DNA from: CAYWGR01 sp964458015
GTDB lineage: Bacteria > Planctomycetota > Planctomycetia > Pirellulales > Thermoguttaceae
Direction: 5' to 3'
Assembly (NCBI GenBank): GCA_964458015.1
Contig: CAYWGR010000001.1
Coordinates: forward strand, 25,871 to 89,870
Length of the DNA stretch: 64,000 bases
Below, piece after piece: positions 8,343 through 17,502 of the stretch. How positions within the stretch are numbered: position 1 is the first letter of the stretch; each line of letters starts with the position of its first letter. The position numbers were made by a program, and so were the translations under genes. The notes under the pieces were generated by a model. That model did no database searches, was not told where the DNA came from, and saw nothing but the letters and a program-made list of their open reading frames with translations.

Positions 8343-9680
8343 ATGGAATCGGATAAACTGCGAGAATACCTGAAGACCTTAGATGCTGCACTTGGGCAGC
8401 GAGCAGACATGCTTTGGTCGCTTGCGGCACCAATTCACGCGCGCCAGTCGCGCCCGGATTCAAATGAAAACGGGGCTGCCCATTGCCAGATGGTCTCGTC
8501 CAACATCTGGCGTCTCCTGCACGACAGTGGCACACTTGACAGGTTTTCACCAACAGAACTGTTCTTGTTATCCTGCTGCGCGTGCTGCCATGATTTTGAC
8601 AAAGGACTGTCGAGCGCGATTCCCGTGAAAATGGACCACGGTGAGGCATCTGGAGTATTTGTTATTGACCACTCTTCACCGCTGGTGATTACTCACCCCG
8701 AGTCTATCGCCATTAGTCTAATAGTGAGCATTCACGACAAGAATGGAAAAGACCTCGTCCAAAGTGTGGGGAAGCTCCCTGTTAGATTTCCTCTACCGGG
8801 CGATGTAGCAGACCTTCAGAAACTAGCTGTGGTGCTGAAGGCTGCGGACGTGCTTCACACGGACAATTCGCGTGTTTCGGATTTGGCAGTCGATATGAAT
8901 AAACTGACAGGATTTGAGAAGGCAAAACACCTTGCACGTCAATGTATCACTGGCTGGTATGTCGATGGAACTCGCATCATCGTCACAGCCTACCCTCGCT
9001 CCAGTGAGCAGATGGACGCTCTTTCTAAGTGTATCGAACACATGAAGAAGCGAGAGTGGCCGGTGATACGTCGCATCCTTCGCAATTACTGCCTTCCGCA
9101 CAAGCTGCAATTTGAAGTAGGCAGGCGGTTGTTGCAGGAGGCTGCAATGACTGCTACCACGAAGCCACTGCCGGCAAGTGTGGTGACACTACGCGATGTG
9201 TTTCAGTTCTACTGTAATGTCGTGAAACCTCTGTACACGGCAACTCAATCAAGGGATTGTTTCCCTCTTGACTGGCTATCCGAGATACATGCGGCTTTCG
9301 ATCACCTTTCGAGGCACTGGTGCCAAGGTGAGGCCGAGACAGCAGCGGCGCGAAGTGCATACCAGCACCTTCGGCGGGCCTGTTTTGACATGTTCAAGTT
9401 GGAGATGGTTGACGCCATGAATCAGTACAGGAAGTTGGCCGAGATCGACACGAGCACAATTGATAACGGGCGGTTTGACAAGAAGCTCCACCAGATGATC
9501 GCTCGCATTAGAGAAAGGGCCATTCAGGCGCGGCAATCTGAGGGCCAGTCGGCAACGGTCTCGCAGGCGTTTGACCTGTGGTCGTCCGTGTACGCTGACT
9601 GCGTGGCATTGCAGAAGGACTTCTTCCTCCATCCAGATGTTTCATGGTCAAGAAAGCGACGTAGGTGGTTTCGATGGTAG
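8343..9680 (+). CDS. HD-domain phosphohydrolase-like protein
   Basis: 445 aa from the ATG at 8343; an in-frame start at 8325 is also possible. The metal-binding pattern of an HD domain is visible: His47 (AAHCQM), His83-Asp84 (CCHDFDKG), His99 (KMDHGE), His131 (VSIHDK) and Asp169/Asp174 (KAADVLHTD). The remaining 250 residues are helical-looking and not recognised. HD proteins hydrolyse phosphate from nucleotides or nucleic acids, and some defence systems use them to deplete dNTPs or degrade DNA. The gene begins 39 bases after the nuclease gene and ends 121 bases before the methylase gene. An effector or signal-degrading function is inference. Confidence 0.78.
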   Translation: MESDKLREYLKTLDAALGQRADMLWSLAAPIHARQSRPDSNENGAAHCQMVSSNIWRLLHDSGTLDRFSPTELFLLSCCACCHDFDKGLSSAIPVKMDHGEASGVFVIDHSSPLVITHPESIAISLIVSIHDKNGKDLVQSVGKLPVRFPLPGDVADLQKLAVVLKAADVLHTDNSRVSDLAVDMNKLTGFEKAKHLARQCITGWYVDGTRIIVTAYPRSSEQMDALSKCIEHMKKREWPVIRRILRNYCLPHKLQFEVGRRLLQEAAMTATTKPLPASVVTLRDVFQFYCNVVKPLYTATQSRDCFPLDWLSEIHAAFDHLSRHWCQGEAETAAARSAYQHLRRACFDMFKLEMVDAMNQYRKLAEIDTSTIDNGRFDKKLHQMIARIRERAIQARQSEGQSATVSQAFDLWSSVYADCVALQKDFFLHPDVSWSRKRRRWFRW

Positions 9681-9801
9681 TGTCCAGAGGCCGTGGGCCA
9701 GGGCTGATCGGAATGTGGATGGAAACAATGGTAGCGATGCACCGTTCTTGGTTGAAACATGCTCTTGAACTATCACCAGGTCACATACAAGCGAACTCCC
9801 A

Positions 9802-12723
9802 ATGCTGAAACGCCTTATTGAAGTTGCCTTGCCGTTGAAGGAAGTCTCCGAGCAGTCGGCGCGGGAGAAGTCGATTCGGCATGGGCATATCTCGACATTG
9901 CACATTTGGTGGGCACGTCGGCCGCTGGCCGCGTGCCGGGCGGCGGTCTTCGCCTCGCTTATTCCTGACCCCGACGATCCAGAATGCCCGGAGAGTTTTC
10001 GGCAATTGGTGGGCGAGACGCTGAAACGCAACGAGTTCACGCCCAAGAACGGCAACGGATCGGCTGTCGAGGATACGCCGCGCAATCGCTGCCTGGAGTT
10101 CATCAAGTATCTGGTCCGTTGGGAGAACACGAACAACCCGGACTACATCGAGCCGGCCCGGAAACTGATCGCCGCCGCCCACAAGTTCCTGAATCCGGGG
10201 GCCGAGGGCAATGCGCCGAAGGTTGTGGACCCGTTTGCTGGCGGTGGAACGATTCCTTTGGAGGCCCTGCGGCTGGGCTGTGAGGCCCATGCCATCGACA
10301 TCAATCCGGTGGCCCACCTGATCGAACTTTGCACACTGGTGTATCCGCAGAAGTACGGCCAGCCCGATAGCCGGCCCGTGCCCGACTACATCAAGCGGTT
10401 GGTGGCCCACAACCGAGCCAAGAGGAAAAAGAAGGGAGAAGGCCGACCGCTGCTCGATGCTCACGAGTCGCACGAAACGCTGGTTGCCGTCGCCGAGGAC
10501 GAGATCATCCCCGATGTCGAGATCACGGAGGCCGAGTACCTGAAAAATCCGCTGGCGGCGGACGTGAAGTATTGGGGGCATTGGGTATTGGAGAAGGCAC
10601 GCCAAGAGGTCGGCAGTTTTTACGATGCCGGAAAAGGTCGAGGTGTTCCAGTCGCTTTTTTATGGGCACGAACACTGAAATGCCCTAACCCTGTATGTGG
10701 CATCGAGCTTCCGTTGCTTCAGACGAAGCTGATCTTCGCACAGAATGGGTCAGCCAAGGTGCTGGAAATCGGAGACAAAGATGGTGCCCTCACCGTGGCG
10801 CACCGCTTGGTAAACGAACCATCCGACGAAGATGTTGCAGGGACGCTTGGTCGCAACTCAGCAATCTGTCCGCACTGCAAGGCAGCCATCCACAAGTCTG
10901 ACCTTGAGGCCATCGGCAAGAAGGGCTTCGGCCAGGTTCTGACGGCTGTCATCGAAGAAGTGGGGAACGACAAGACCTGTCGCTGTCCCACTGAGGACGA
11001 CCTGACTCTCTATGGTAGCGCCGAGGTGGCCTTGAATGAGCTACTTTCACTTTCCCGCCCAGAAGATGTTTGCGTGCCTGACGCTGAGCTTCCATATCTA
11101 CGAAGCATCTTCAACGTGCATGTTTATGGGCTGGACAATTGGTCGAAGCTATTCAATAAGCGGCAACTTTTGACATTAAGCTGTCTGGCTCGTTGTGTTA
11201 AGAGAGCCGTCGCAATGCACAGCGATCAGGACGACGGCGACTACTATCGTGCGGTCGCCGGATACCTCTTGCTCGCTTTGGGAAGGCAGGCTGACTACAG
11301 TTCCAGTCTTTGTCTGTGGTCGCCCGAAGGCGGGTTTCTTGCTCACACCTTTGGAAGACAAGCACTGGCCATGATCTGGGATTACGCCGAAGGCAATCCC
11401 TTCGGATCAATGACAGGCAACTGGTCGGGCGGTCTTGATTGGATTTGCCGAGTGATTGCCAATCTCTCAGCGACACCCATGAGCGCGGCAACTGTTGTTC
11501 GAGGAGACGCAACCCGAACCAGCATCAGCGATGGATCGGTTGACTGCATACTTACCGATCCTCCGTATTACGATGCAATTCCTTACTCCAATCTGTCGGA
11601 CTTCTTCTACGTGTGGTTCCGACCAGTTGCCAAGGAATGGATGCCGACTGTTTTCGGGACTCCACTGGCTCCAAAAGGACCAGAGATCGTACAGCTTGCA
11701 GAACGTAATCCTGCGTACAAGCACAAGACAAAGGAGTTCTTTGAGAATGGAATGCAGCGTGCCTTTGCAGATGGCAGACGTATTCTCGCCGATCACGGCC
11801 TATACACGGTAGTATTCGCACACAAGACAACGGCGGCTTGGGAAACTCTCGTTGCGGCACTGATTGCCGAGGGGCTTGTTGTCACTTCGTCTTGGCCCCT
11901 TCATACGGAAAGGCCAGGCAGACTCAGAGCACACGCCAGCGCTGCACTTGCATCGTCTGTTTTTCTCGTATGTCGCAGACGAGACTCGGTGCTGGGGCAC
12001 GGGTTGTGGGACGACGTTCGCCAGGAACTCCGAGAGGTCGCCCACGAGCGGCTCGACTTCTTCTGGTCGCAGGGCATTCGCGGGGCCGACTTCTTTATCT
12101 CGGCCATCGGCCCGGCGCTGTCGGTCTTCGGCAAGTATGAGCGGGTCACAAAACTCTCGGGCGAAGAGGTCACGGTCGGCCAGTTCCTCGATGAGGTCCG
12201 CAGTCTCGTGAGCAACTACGCCCTGTCGAAAATCGTCAAAACCACGCAGACGGGTAACATCGACCCGGAGAGCCGGTTCTACGTCGTGTGGAAATGGTCC
12301 TACACCGATGCCAAGGTGCCCGCCGACGAATCGTTCAAGCTCTCCCAGGCCCTTGGGATGCCGACCGAGATGATGTGGGACCGCACGGGCGTGTTGGAGA
12401 AGGCCGGCGAGAACGTCCAAACCATGCCGATCGCCAAGCGGATGAAGATCAAAGACCTTGGCGACCCGGCGGCCGACGGCGCTGCGGGCAGTTTGATCGA
12501 CGTATTGCATCGCCTGTGCGTATTCCGCGAGAAGAACGACACCGACGGCATGGTGCAGTTCCTTGCCCGTAGCGGCCAAGCGAATAATCCGGCCCTCTGG
12601 GTCGTCGCTCAAGCCGTGAGCGAAATCCTGCCCGACGGCGACAAGGAGAAGCAGTTGATGCAGGGCCTGTTGAACCAGAAGGAAAAGATCGAACAGATGG
12701 GCGAACAAGGGCGATTGTTCTGA
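9802..12723 (+). CDS. DUF1156-domain adenine-type DNA methylase
   Basis: 973 aa. The N-terminus (IEVALPLKEVSEQSAREKSI, then HGHISTLHIWWARRPLAACR) is the hallmark of DUF1156/COG1743 methylases. SAM-binding motif I is DPFAGGGTIPLEAL near residue 143. Two zinc-ribbon halves follow, CPNPVCG and CPHC. Catalytic motif IV is DPPYYDAIPYSNLSDFFYVW near 585, of the [DN]PPY class that methylates exocyclic amino groups (N6-adenine or N4-cytosine). The large C-terminal part is helical. This type of methylase is, from memory, the PglX-like subunit of type 3 BREX and of other predicted defence clusters, where it marks self DNA. It shares the operon with the SNF2 helicase and DUF499 ATPase. Confidence 0.93.
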   Translation: MLKRLIEVALPLKEVSEQSAREKSIRHGHISTLHIWWARRPLAACRAAVFASLIPDPDDPECPESFRQLVGETLKRNEFTPKNGNGSAVEDTPRNRCLEFIKYLVRWENTNNPDYIEPARKLIAAAHKFLNPGAEGNAPKVVDPFAGGGTIPLEALRLGCEAHAIDINPVAHLIELCTLVYPQKYGQPDSRPVPDYIKRLVAHNRAKRKKKGEGRPLLDAHESHETLVAVAEDEIIPDVEITEAEYLKNPLAADVKYWGHWVLEKARQEVGSFYDAGKGRGVPVAFLWARTLKCPNPVCGIELPLLQTKLIFAQNGSAKVLEIGDKDGALTVAHRLVNEPSDEDVAGTLGRNSAICPHCKAAIHKSDLEAIGKKGFGQVLTAVIEEVGNDKTCRCPTEDDLTLYGSAEVALNELLSLSRPEDVCVPDAELPYLRSIFNVHVYGLDNWSKLFNKRQLLTLSCLARCVKRAVAMHSDQDDGDYYRAVAGYLLLALGRQADYSSSLCLWSPEGGFLAHTFGRQALAMIWDYAEGNPFGSMTGNWSGGLDWICRVIANLSATPMSAATVVRGDATRTSISDGSVDCILTDPPYYDAIPYSNLSDFFYVWFRPVAKEWMPTVFGTPLAPKGPEIVQLAERNPAYKHKTKEFFENGMQRAFADGRRILADHGLYTVVFAHKTTAAWETLVAALIAEGLVVTSSWPLHTERPGRLRAHASAALASSVFLVCRRRDSVLGHGLWDDVRQELREVAHERLDFFWSQGIRGADFFISAIGPALSVFGKYERVTKLSGEEVTVGQFLDEVRSLVSNYALSKIVKTTQTGNIDPESRFYVVWKWSYTDAKVPADESFKLSQALGMPTEMMWDRTGVLEKAGENVQTMPIAKRMKIKDLGDPAADGAAGSLIDVLHRLCVFREKNDTDGMVQFLARSGQANNPALWVVAQAVSEILPDGDKEKQLMQGLLNQKEKIEQMGEQGRLF

Positions 12724-12734
12724 GGGAGTGTGAG

Positions 12735-13382
12735 ATGACGACTATTGGATTGGAACGCCCGGTGGATGCTGCACGCCATGAGGCTGGCCATGCCGTTGTG
12801 GGAATACGATCGGGTGGAATTCCCAACGAGATGCACATTCGTCTCGAAGAGGGTGGATGGCTTGGGGATTGCACTTTCCGAAATGGCAAAGTGAGCGCAG
12901 AAGACTTGGCGGCTGGTGCCATTGCAGGCTGCATGGCCCAAGCGAAGTCTGTCGCTGAGAACCAGAATGGCTTGACTGTCGTGTTCGATAAGGCCGCCGA
13001 CTTGAAGGCATTGGTGCATCTTTTGCGAGATTCGGACAGACAAACCTCTGATGCCGATCCTGGCTCGTGTACCATGCAGTTTCTCGCAGACGGACGTCTA
13101 TCGACAATAACCTTTGATGGTGCATGGTTCAGTGGTGCCGACGCCGCGCACTATCGTTGTGCGCGGAACACGATGGTTCCGGGAGATTGGTTAGACATTC
13201 AGTTGATTCATTCTGTTATGAACGACCTTGACGACCCGAAAAACTGGAAGGCCGTGTGCGCCATCGCTGCGGCTATTAGCCTTCGCCAAGCATCGGAGGA
13301 CGGAAAGATAGTTCTGAAAGGTGACGAGGTTCTCAAGATTATTGCGGATTCCGATGGTGAGTTTGGAAGGGAACCAGCGTGA
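12735..13382 (+). CDS. Zincin-like protein with HEAGH motif (peptidase M41-like)
   Basis: 215 aa, starting 11 bases after the methylase stop with GGGAG upstream. ARHEAGHAVVG at 13-23 is a canonical HExxH metalloprotease motif in the form used by the FtsH/M41 family. LAAGAIAGCMAQAKS further on resembles the second helix of that fold, although the usual acidic third ligand is not obvious. There is no membrane segment and no AAA domain, so it would be a free-standing soluble protease domain. It overlaps the next gene by 4 bases (GTGA). A role as a protease effector or activator in the array is inferred from position only. Confidence 0.7.
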   Translation: MTTIGLERPVDAARHEAGHAVVGIRSGGIPNEMHIRLEEGGWLGDCTFRNGKVSAEDLAAGAIAGCMAQAKSVAENQNGLTVVFDKAADLKALVHLLRDSDRQTSDADPGSCTMQFLADGRLSTITFDGAWFSGADAAHYRCARNTMVPGDWLDIQLIHSVMNDLDDPKNWKAVCAIAAAISLRQASEDGKIVLKGDEVLKIIADSDGEFGREPA

Positions 13383-13837
13383 CCGACATGCTAATCTACT
13401 GGCGAGACTATCAGAAGAATGCGGCCGGGCAATTTACCGGCTGGCACTCGAATTCCCATGCACTTGGAAAACTCCAACCTGGCGATCGCATGTGGATGGT
13501 CACTTCGGGCAAGGCGCTTCAGCACCAGTCCGAGCAGGCAGGCTTTTTGGTGGCGGTTTGGCAGGTGGCGAACGCAGCCGAGAATCCCGGCGACGACCCG
13601 GCCTATCCCAAGGATCGCTACCGCTATCGCATTGTGCCAAATCAACAGGAATCCATTACATTCAGTGAGCCGGTCTTGGTAGACCATATCCTCCGGCCGG
13701 CACGAGTGAGTAAGGCCGTTTCGATCGGGCGTTATCTTCAAGGACCGCGAAAACTCGATGAATCTATCGTCCGCTTGCTGCGAGTTGCCGCAGGACCGGA
13801 CTTGGCAATCAAGTGGTTGAAAGGAAACCGCGAATGA
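13379..13837 (+). CDS. Probable EVE/PUA-like domain protein
   Basis: 152 aa from a GTG at 13379 that overlaps the previous stop (GTGA). An ATG three codons in is the alternative. The pattern IYWRDYQKN ... GWHSNSHALGKLQPGDRMWM ... AGFLVAVWQV ... RYRYRIVPNQ is reminiscent of EVE/PUA-fold proteins: an early aromatic strand, a LKPGD-type turn and a central hydrophobic strand. Such domains bind modified bases in RNA or DNA and are found fused to or beside restriction enzymes. The assignment is by pattern only. Its stop overlaps the start of the DUF499 gene (ATGA), so it is translated as part of the array. Confidence 0.5.
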   Translation: MTDMLIYWRDYQKNAAGQFTGWHSNSHALGKLQPGDRMWMVTSGKALQHQSEQAGFLVAVWQVANAAENPGDDPAYPKDRYRYRIVPNQQESITFSEPVLVDHILRPARVSKAVSIGRYLQGPRKLDESIVRLLRVAAGPDLAIKWLKGNRE

Positions 13838-16651
13838 GCATCTTGAAACCGTGGCGTCAAGTGGCCACTCCACACGCCGATATTCGCCAAGGAAAGTTCG
13901 ACACGTCGATTTTCGCCGCCGATCTGGGCGAAGTGCTTGCCGGGCGCGGAGCCGTCGATTATCGGGATGCCTGCACGTTCTTCTCGAAAACGTATCTGAC
14001 CGAAGGGCTGGCCCAATTGCTGATCGACGTGATGCAGCGGTTGGCGGGTTCCGGCAAAACCGAGGCGGTCATTCAACTGCAAACCGCCTTCGGCGGCGGC
14101 AAAACGCACACGCTGTTGGCGCTCTATCACCTGCTGACCAACCCCAATACGGTCGGAAAGTTGTCGGAGATTCAGTCGCTTATCCATGCGGCCGGCTTGA
14201 AGCAGATTCCCACCGCACGTGTTGTCTGCATGGTGGGCACAGCCTTAAACCCAGTGGCTGATCGGACTCTCTGGGGCGAAATGGCCTGGCAACTTGGCGG
14301 CGAGCGGCTCTACAGCAAAGTTGCCGACTGCGACAAGCAGAAGATCGCGCCCGGCACCGACCTGTTGGGCGCGATGTTGGCCGAGGCGGGGCCATGCTTG
14401 ATTCTTATGGATGAATTGCTGGCCTATCTGCTGAAAGCCGGCGGAATTAAGGTCGAGGAAAGCACCCTGCGCGGCAATACGCTCACGTTTTTGCAGGAAT
14501 TGAGCATCGCCGTGGCCAATTGCCCGACGGCCTGTATGATCGCCACGCTTACCAGCCAGCTTGCCGAGTACATGGATGAGGGCGGCGAACGGGCCTATGA
14601 ATCGCTGGAAAAGGTGCTCGGTCGAGTGGAAAAAGTCCGACAGACCGTCGTCGGGGCTGAGATTTACGAGGTCATTCGCCGTCGGCTATTCGAGAATCTC
14701 GGCGATCCGGCCGACCATCGNNNNNNNNNNCGCGGCGGCCGAGGCGTATTGGCAAGTCTACCGAAGACTGGGGGAGGATGTGCCTTCGGGATGCAGAGAA
14801 CCGTCGTACCGGGAAGAGATGATTCGGGCCTATCCATTCCACCCGGAGCTAATCTCCGTGCTGTATGAACGATGGGGCACAATTCCCGAGTTCCAGCGAA
14901 CCCGTGGCGTGCTGCGTCTGTTGGCCGATGTCATCAGTGATCTGTATCAAGGCAAGGACAACGATCCGCTGATCCAAAGCGGATCGGTCAATCTCGGCAC
15001 GTCGGCCGTGCGGGGGGAATTGGTCAAACACACCGGCTACGGCAGCGTTTTTCACAGCGTCATCGAAAGCGACATTGCCGGCAACCATGCCAAAGCGCCT
15101 GAGATTGATCGGCAGTTGGGCAGTGAATACGCCAAGGAGAGCGTTTCAGAAAAACTTGCTCGATCAGTCTTCATGTACTCGTTCAGTGGTGGGCAGCAGC
15201 GAGGGGCCACCTTGCCGCAATTGCGCGTTGCAGTGCTGAATCCCGAGATGGCTCCGCCGTTCGTCTCTGATTCGCTTGACCGTATGACGAAGCGGTTGTG
15301 GTTCCTCTATCACGATAGCGGGCTTTATCGTTTCGATTCGCGGCCCAATCTGAACCGCATCCTTGTGGACCGCGAAGAGATGATTCGATCGGAACCGGAC
15401 AAGGTGAAGGATTTTGCCAAGGCAACCCTGAACGATTTGATTGGCGATGCCACGTTTCGCGTGTATCGGTATCCCGAGGAGGATCGGGATGTGGCCGATG
15501 AGACTCGACTGAGTCTTGTTGTGCTCGATCTGCATCAGGTGGCGTCAGAGGATGAAATGCCCAAGGCGACGGAGGATTTTGTCACGGGCATCTTGAAGCA
15601 GCATGGCAAGGGATTCCGCAAACACGCCAACTCGCTGATCTTCCTGGCTCCCGATCAGCGGCGCGCCTCGGAAATCGTTGATGCCGCCCGTGTATTGTTG
15701 GCGCTGCGAAGCATCAATGAGGACAAGGCCACGAAAAATCAATTATCGGAAGAACAACTGAAAGACTTGGCACAGCGACTCAAGGAAGCCGAAGCTCGCC
15801 TGCCGGCGGCACTAATGACGGGCTATCGACTCGTCCTGGTTCCCGCAGAAAAGAAGACTCTCCGCACGTTTGACATGGGCGTTTCCAACTATGCTGGACG
15901 AACCACGTTGAGCAGCAAGGTTCTGGAGAAGCTGATTGAAGAACAGCAAGTGCTCAAGGGCCTTGATCCAGCAATCCTCATCGGCCCGCGTTTTTCACTC
16001 TGGCCAACCGATCAGGAGGCCATCAATGTTCAGACATTGGCCGACTATTTTACTCAACTGACCCACCTGCCTCGATTGTTGGGACCGGATGTGTTGCCGG
16101 CTTGCCTTGCATTAGGAGTCCATCGTGGGCTGTTCGGCTACGCTCTTGGCGACGGCGAGAAGAAGCAATTTGATACCGTGTATTTTAAGGATAAGTCCAT
16201 AAATGCCACCGACTGTTCGGTTGTCGAGTCGGCATGGCTTCTCCGGCCGAAGTTGGCCGAGTCGCTTCTACCGAAGCCAGAGATGACGCCGACGATCATT
16301 GCCAGCGACACCGGCGGCGACAGCGCATCCGTGCCTGAGGTCGGTACAGTTGCGGAGCAGCCAGACGAATTGGCTGAGGACGATTGGGCATCCGGCGGCG
16401 GCGTCAAGATAGTCGGAGGCGAACGCCGGCTCAACAAGGTGCGGATTGAAATAAAGAATCTTCCCTGGGAAAACTGGAACGACATCTATAACGAAGTCAT
16501 CGACCCATTGGCCCAGGAAGGTGCCGAAGTCCGTTGCGATGTCATCATTATCGCCAAGGGTGACGCTGCCATCCGGGAAAACACAATTGAATTGGGAATT
16601 AAGGAGTCCTTGGGTCAGCGAGGGATTCAGGCGGATATTCAGACGGGGTAA
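13834..16651 (+). CDS. DUF499 AAA+-type ATPase (interrupted by assembly gap)
   Basis: Starts at the ATG at 13834 (ATGA overlap). The frame is continuous to the 10-N gap at 14721-14730 and resumes one frame over, ending at 16651, so this is one gene with an assembly gap rather than a true frameshift. About 930 residues are visible. Walker A is FGGGKTHTLL near residue 90, Walker B is CLILMDELLAYL. DPADHR is just before the gap and AEAYWQVYRRLGEDVP just after. These features, and the C-terminal domain ending KIVGGERRLNKVRIEIKNLP, fit the DUF499/COG1483 family that co-occurs with DUF1156 methylases; BrxC/PglY of BREX is a related ATPase. It is the last gene of the array, 113 bases before the next operon. 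Confidence 0.88.
14721..14730. other. Assembly gap (10 N) inside the DUF499 gene
   Basis: Ten N bases split the DUF499 reading frame. The frame before the gap and the frame after it differ by one, so the true number of missing bases is not 10 but a value that restores frame. The protein sequence on both sides flows naturally (DPADHR then AAAEAYW), so only a few codons are likely missing. Confidence 0.97.
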
Positions 16652-16764
16652 TCTTCACAATAGACACGACATCAGGCATTTGCCGCTGGGAATGCAGAAT
16701 CAAATCACAATCGTGGTGCTTTGGAGTTTCTCGTAATTCAACTCATGTTGAGGGAGAGGCTGTT

Positions 16765-17502
16765 ATGATCGACTCGCCGCACTTGATTGAAACGCAGTCT
16801 TTTCAAGAAGCATGGATCGTAGCCGCGAGGCACCTTCATCAGCACCGATGGAGTGTCCGAAATCTCATTATTCACATACTTGACCCAGTGGCTTTTAACC
16901 AATCAATCCATGATCGAGTTACTGCATTTGCGAACAATGTGAAGGTGCTCGGACCCAAACATGTTGCATATACCATTTTCCCACATTGCCTTCGTGCAAG
17001 GTGTGGAACATCTAAGGAGCTATACGAGAAGTACAATCGAACCAACGGCCTGTGCAAACGTCTTGTGCGAAGGTCCCATAATCGTTGGGGAACCTATTTT
17101 CAGAGACTTACGGCCTACGAAACCTCCGATGGCCTGGTAAATCAGCTCGACAACATAATTACTGCAATTCGGAAGGATTCGAGCACATATACGGCTGCAT
17201 TTGCAATGGTCATTCAGAAGCCGGGAGGCGAAACCACTCGTCGTTTGGGAGGCCCGTGCCTCAATTACATGGCTGTCCAACTTGACGCAGGGCCTCCCCG
17301 CACACTTGGCCTACTTTGCACATACCGGAACCATGAGTTCTTGGAGCGAGCCTACGGAAACTACTGGGGTCTCTGTAATCTGTTGAAATACATGGCTGAC
17401 GAGACTGGTACACAGCCTGGCCCGCTTACTTGCATCTCGTCTCAAGCATTTGTGGTTGGCCACAAGGCACCGCTGAAAAAACTCCTGGATTCATTACCAT
17501 AA
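16765..17502 (+). CDS. Divergent thymidylate-synthase-superfamily protein
   Basis: 245 aa; GGGAGAGG lies upstream of the ATG. The C-terminal 140 residues follow the order of thymidylate synthase motifs: RWGTYFQRL for YGxxWRxW, NQLDNIITAIRKD for the helix before the phosphate-binding arginines, GGPCLNYMAVQLD (Cys165) for the catalytic PPCHxxxQF, and TYRNHEFLERAYGNYWGLCN (Asn199) for YxRSxDxxxGxPFNxA. The double Arg is replaced by TYT, and the C-terminal HxY region reads SSQAFVVGH, so it is unlikely to be an ordinary ThyA. Relatives hydroxymethylate dUMP or dCMP or make phage hypermodified bases. First gene of a coupled operon: its TAA overlaps the next ATG by one base. Confidence 0.72.
   Translation: MIDSPHLIETQSFQEAWIVAARHLHQHRWSVRNLIIHILDPVAFNQSIHDRVTAFANNVKVLGPKHVAYTIFPHCLRARCGTSKELYEKYNRTNGLCKRLVRRSHNRWGTYFQRLTAYETSDGLVNQLDNIITAIRKDSSTYTAAFAMVIQKPGGETTRRLGGPCLNYMAVQLDAGPPRTLGLLCTYRNHEFLERAYGNYWGLCNLLKYMADETGTQPGPLTCISSQAFVVGHKAPLKKLLDSLP

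Noticed and set aside
14721..14730. True frameshift in the DUF499 gene
   Set aside because: The break coincides exactly with an N-gap, so missing bases explain it.
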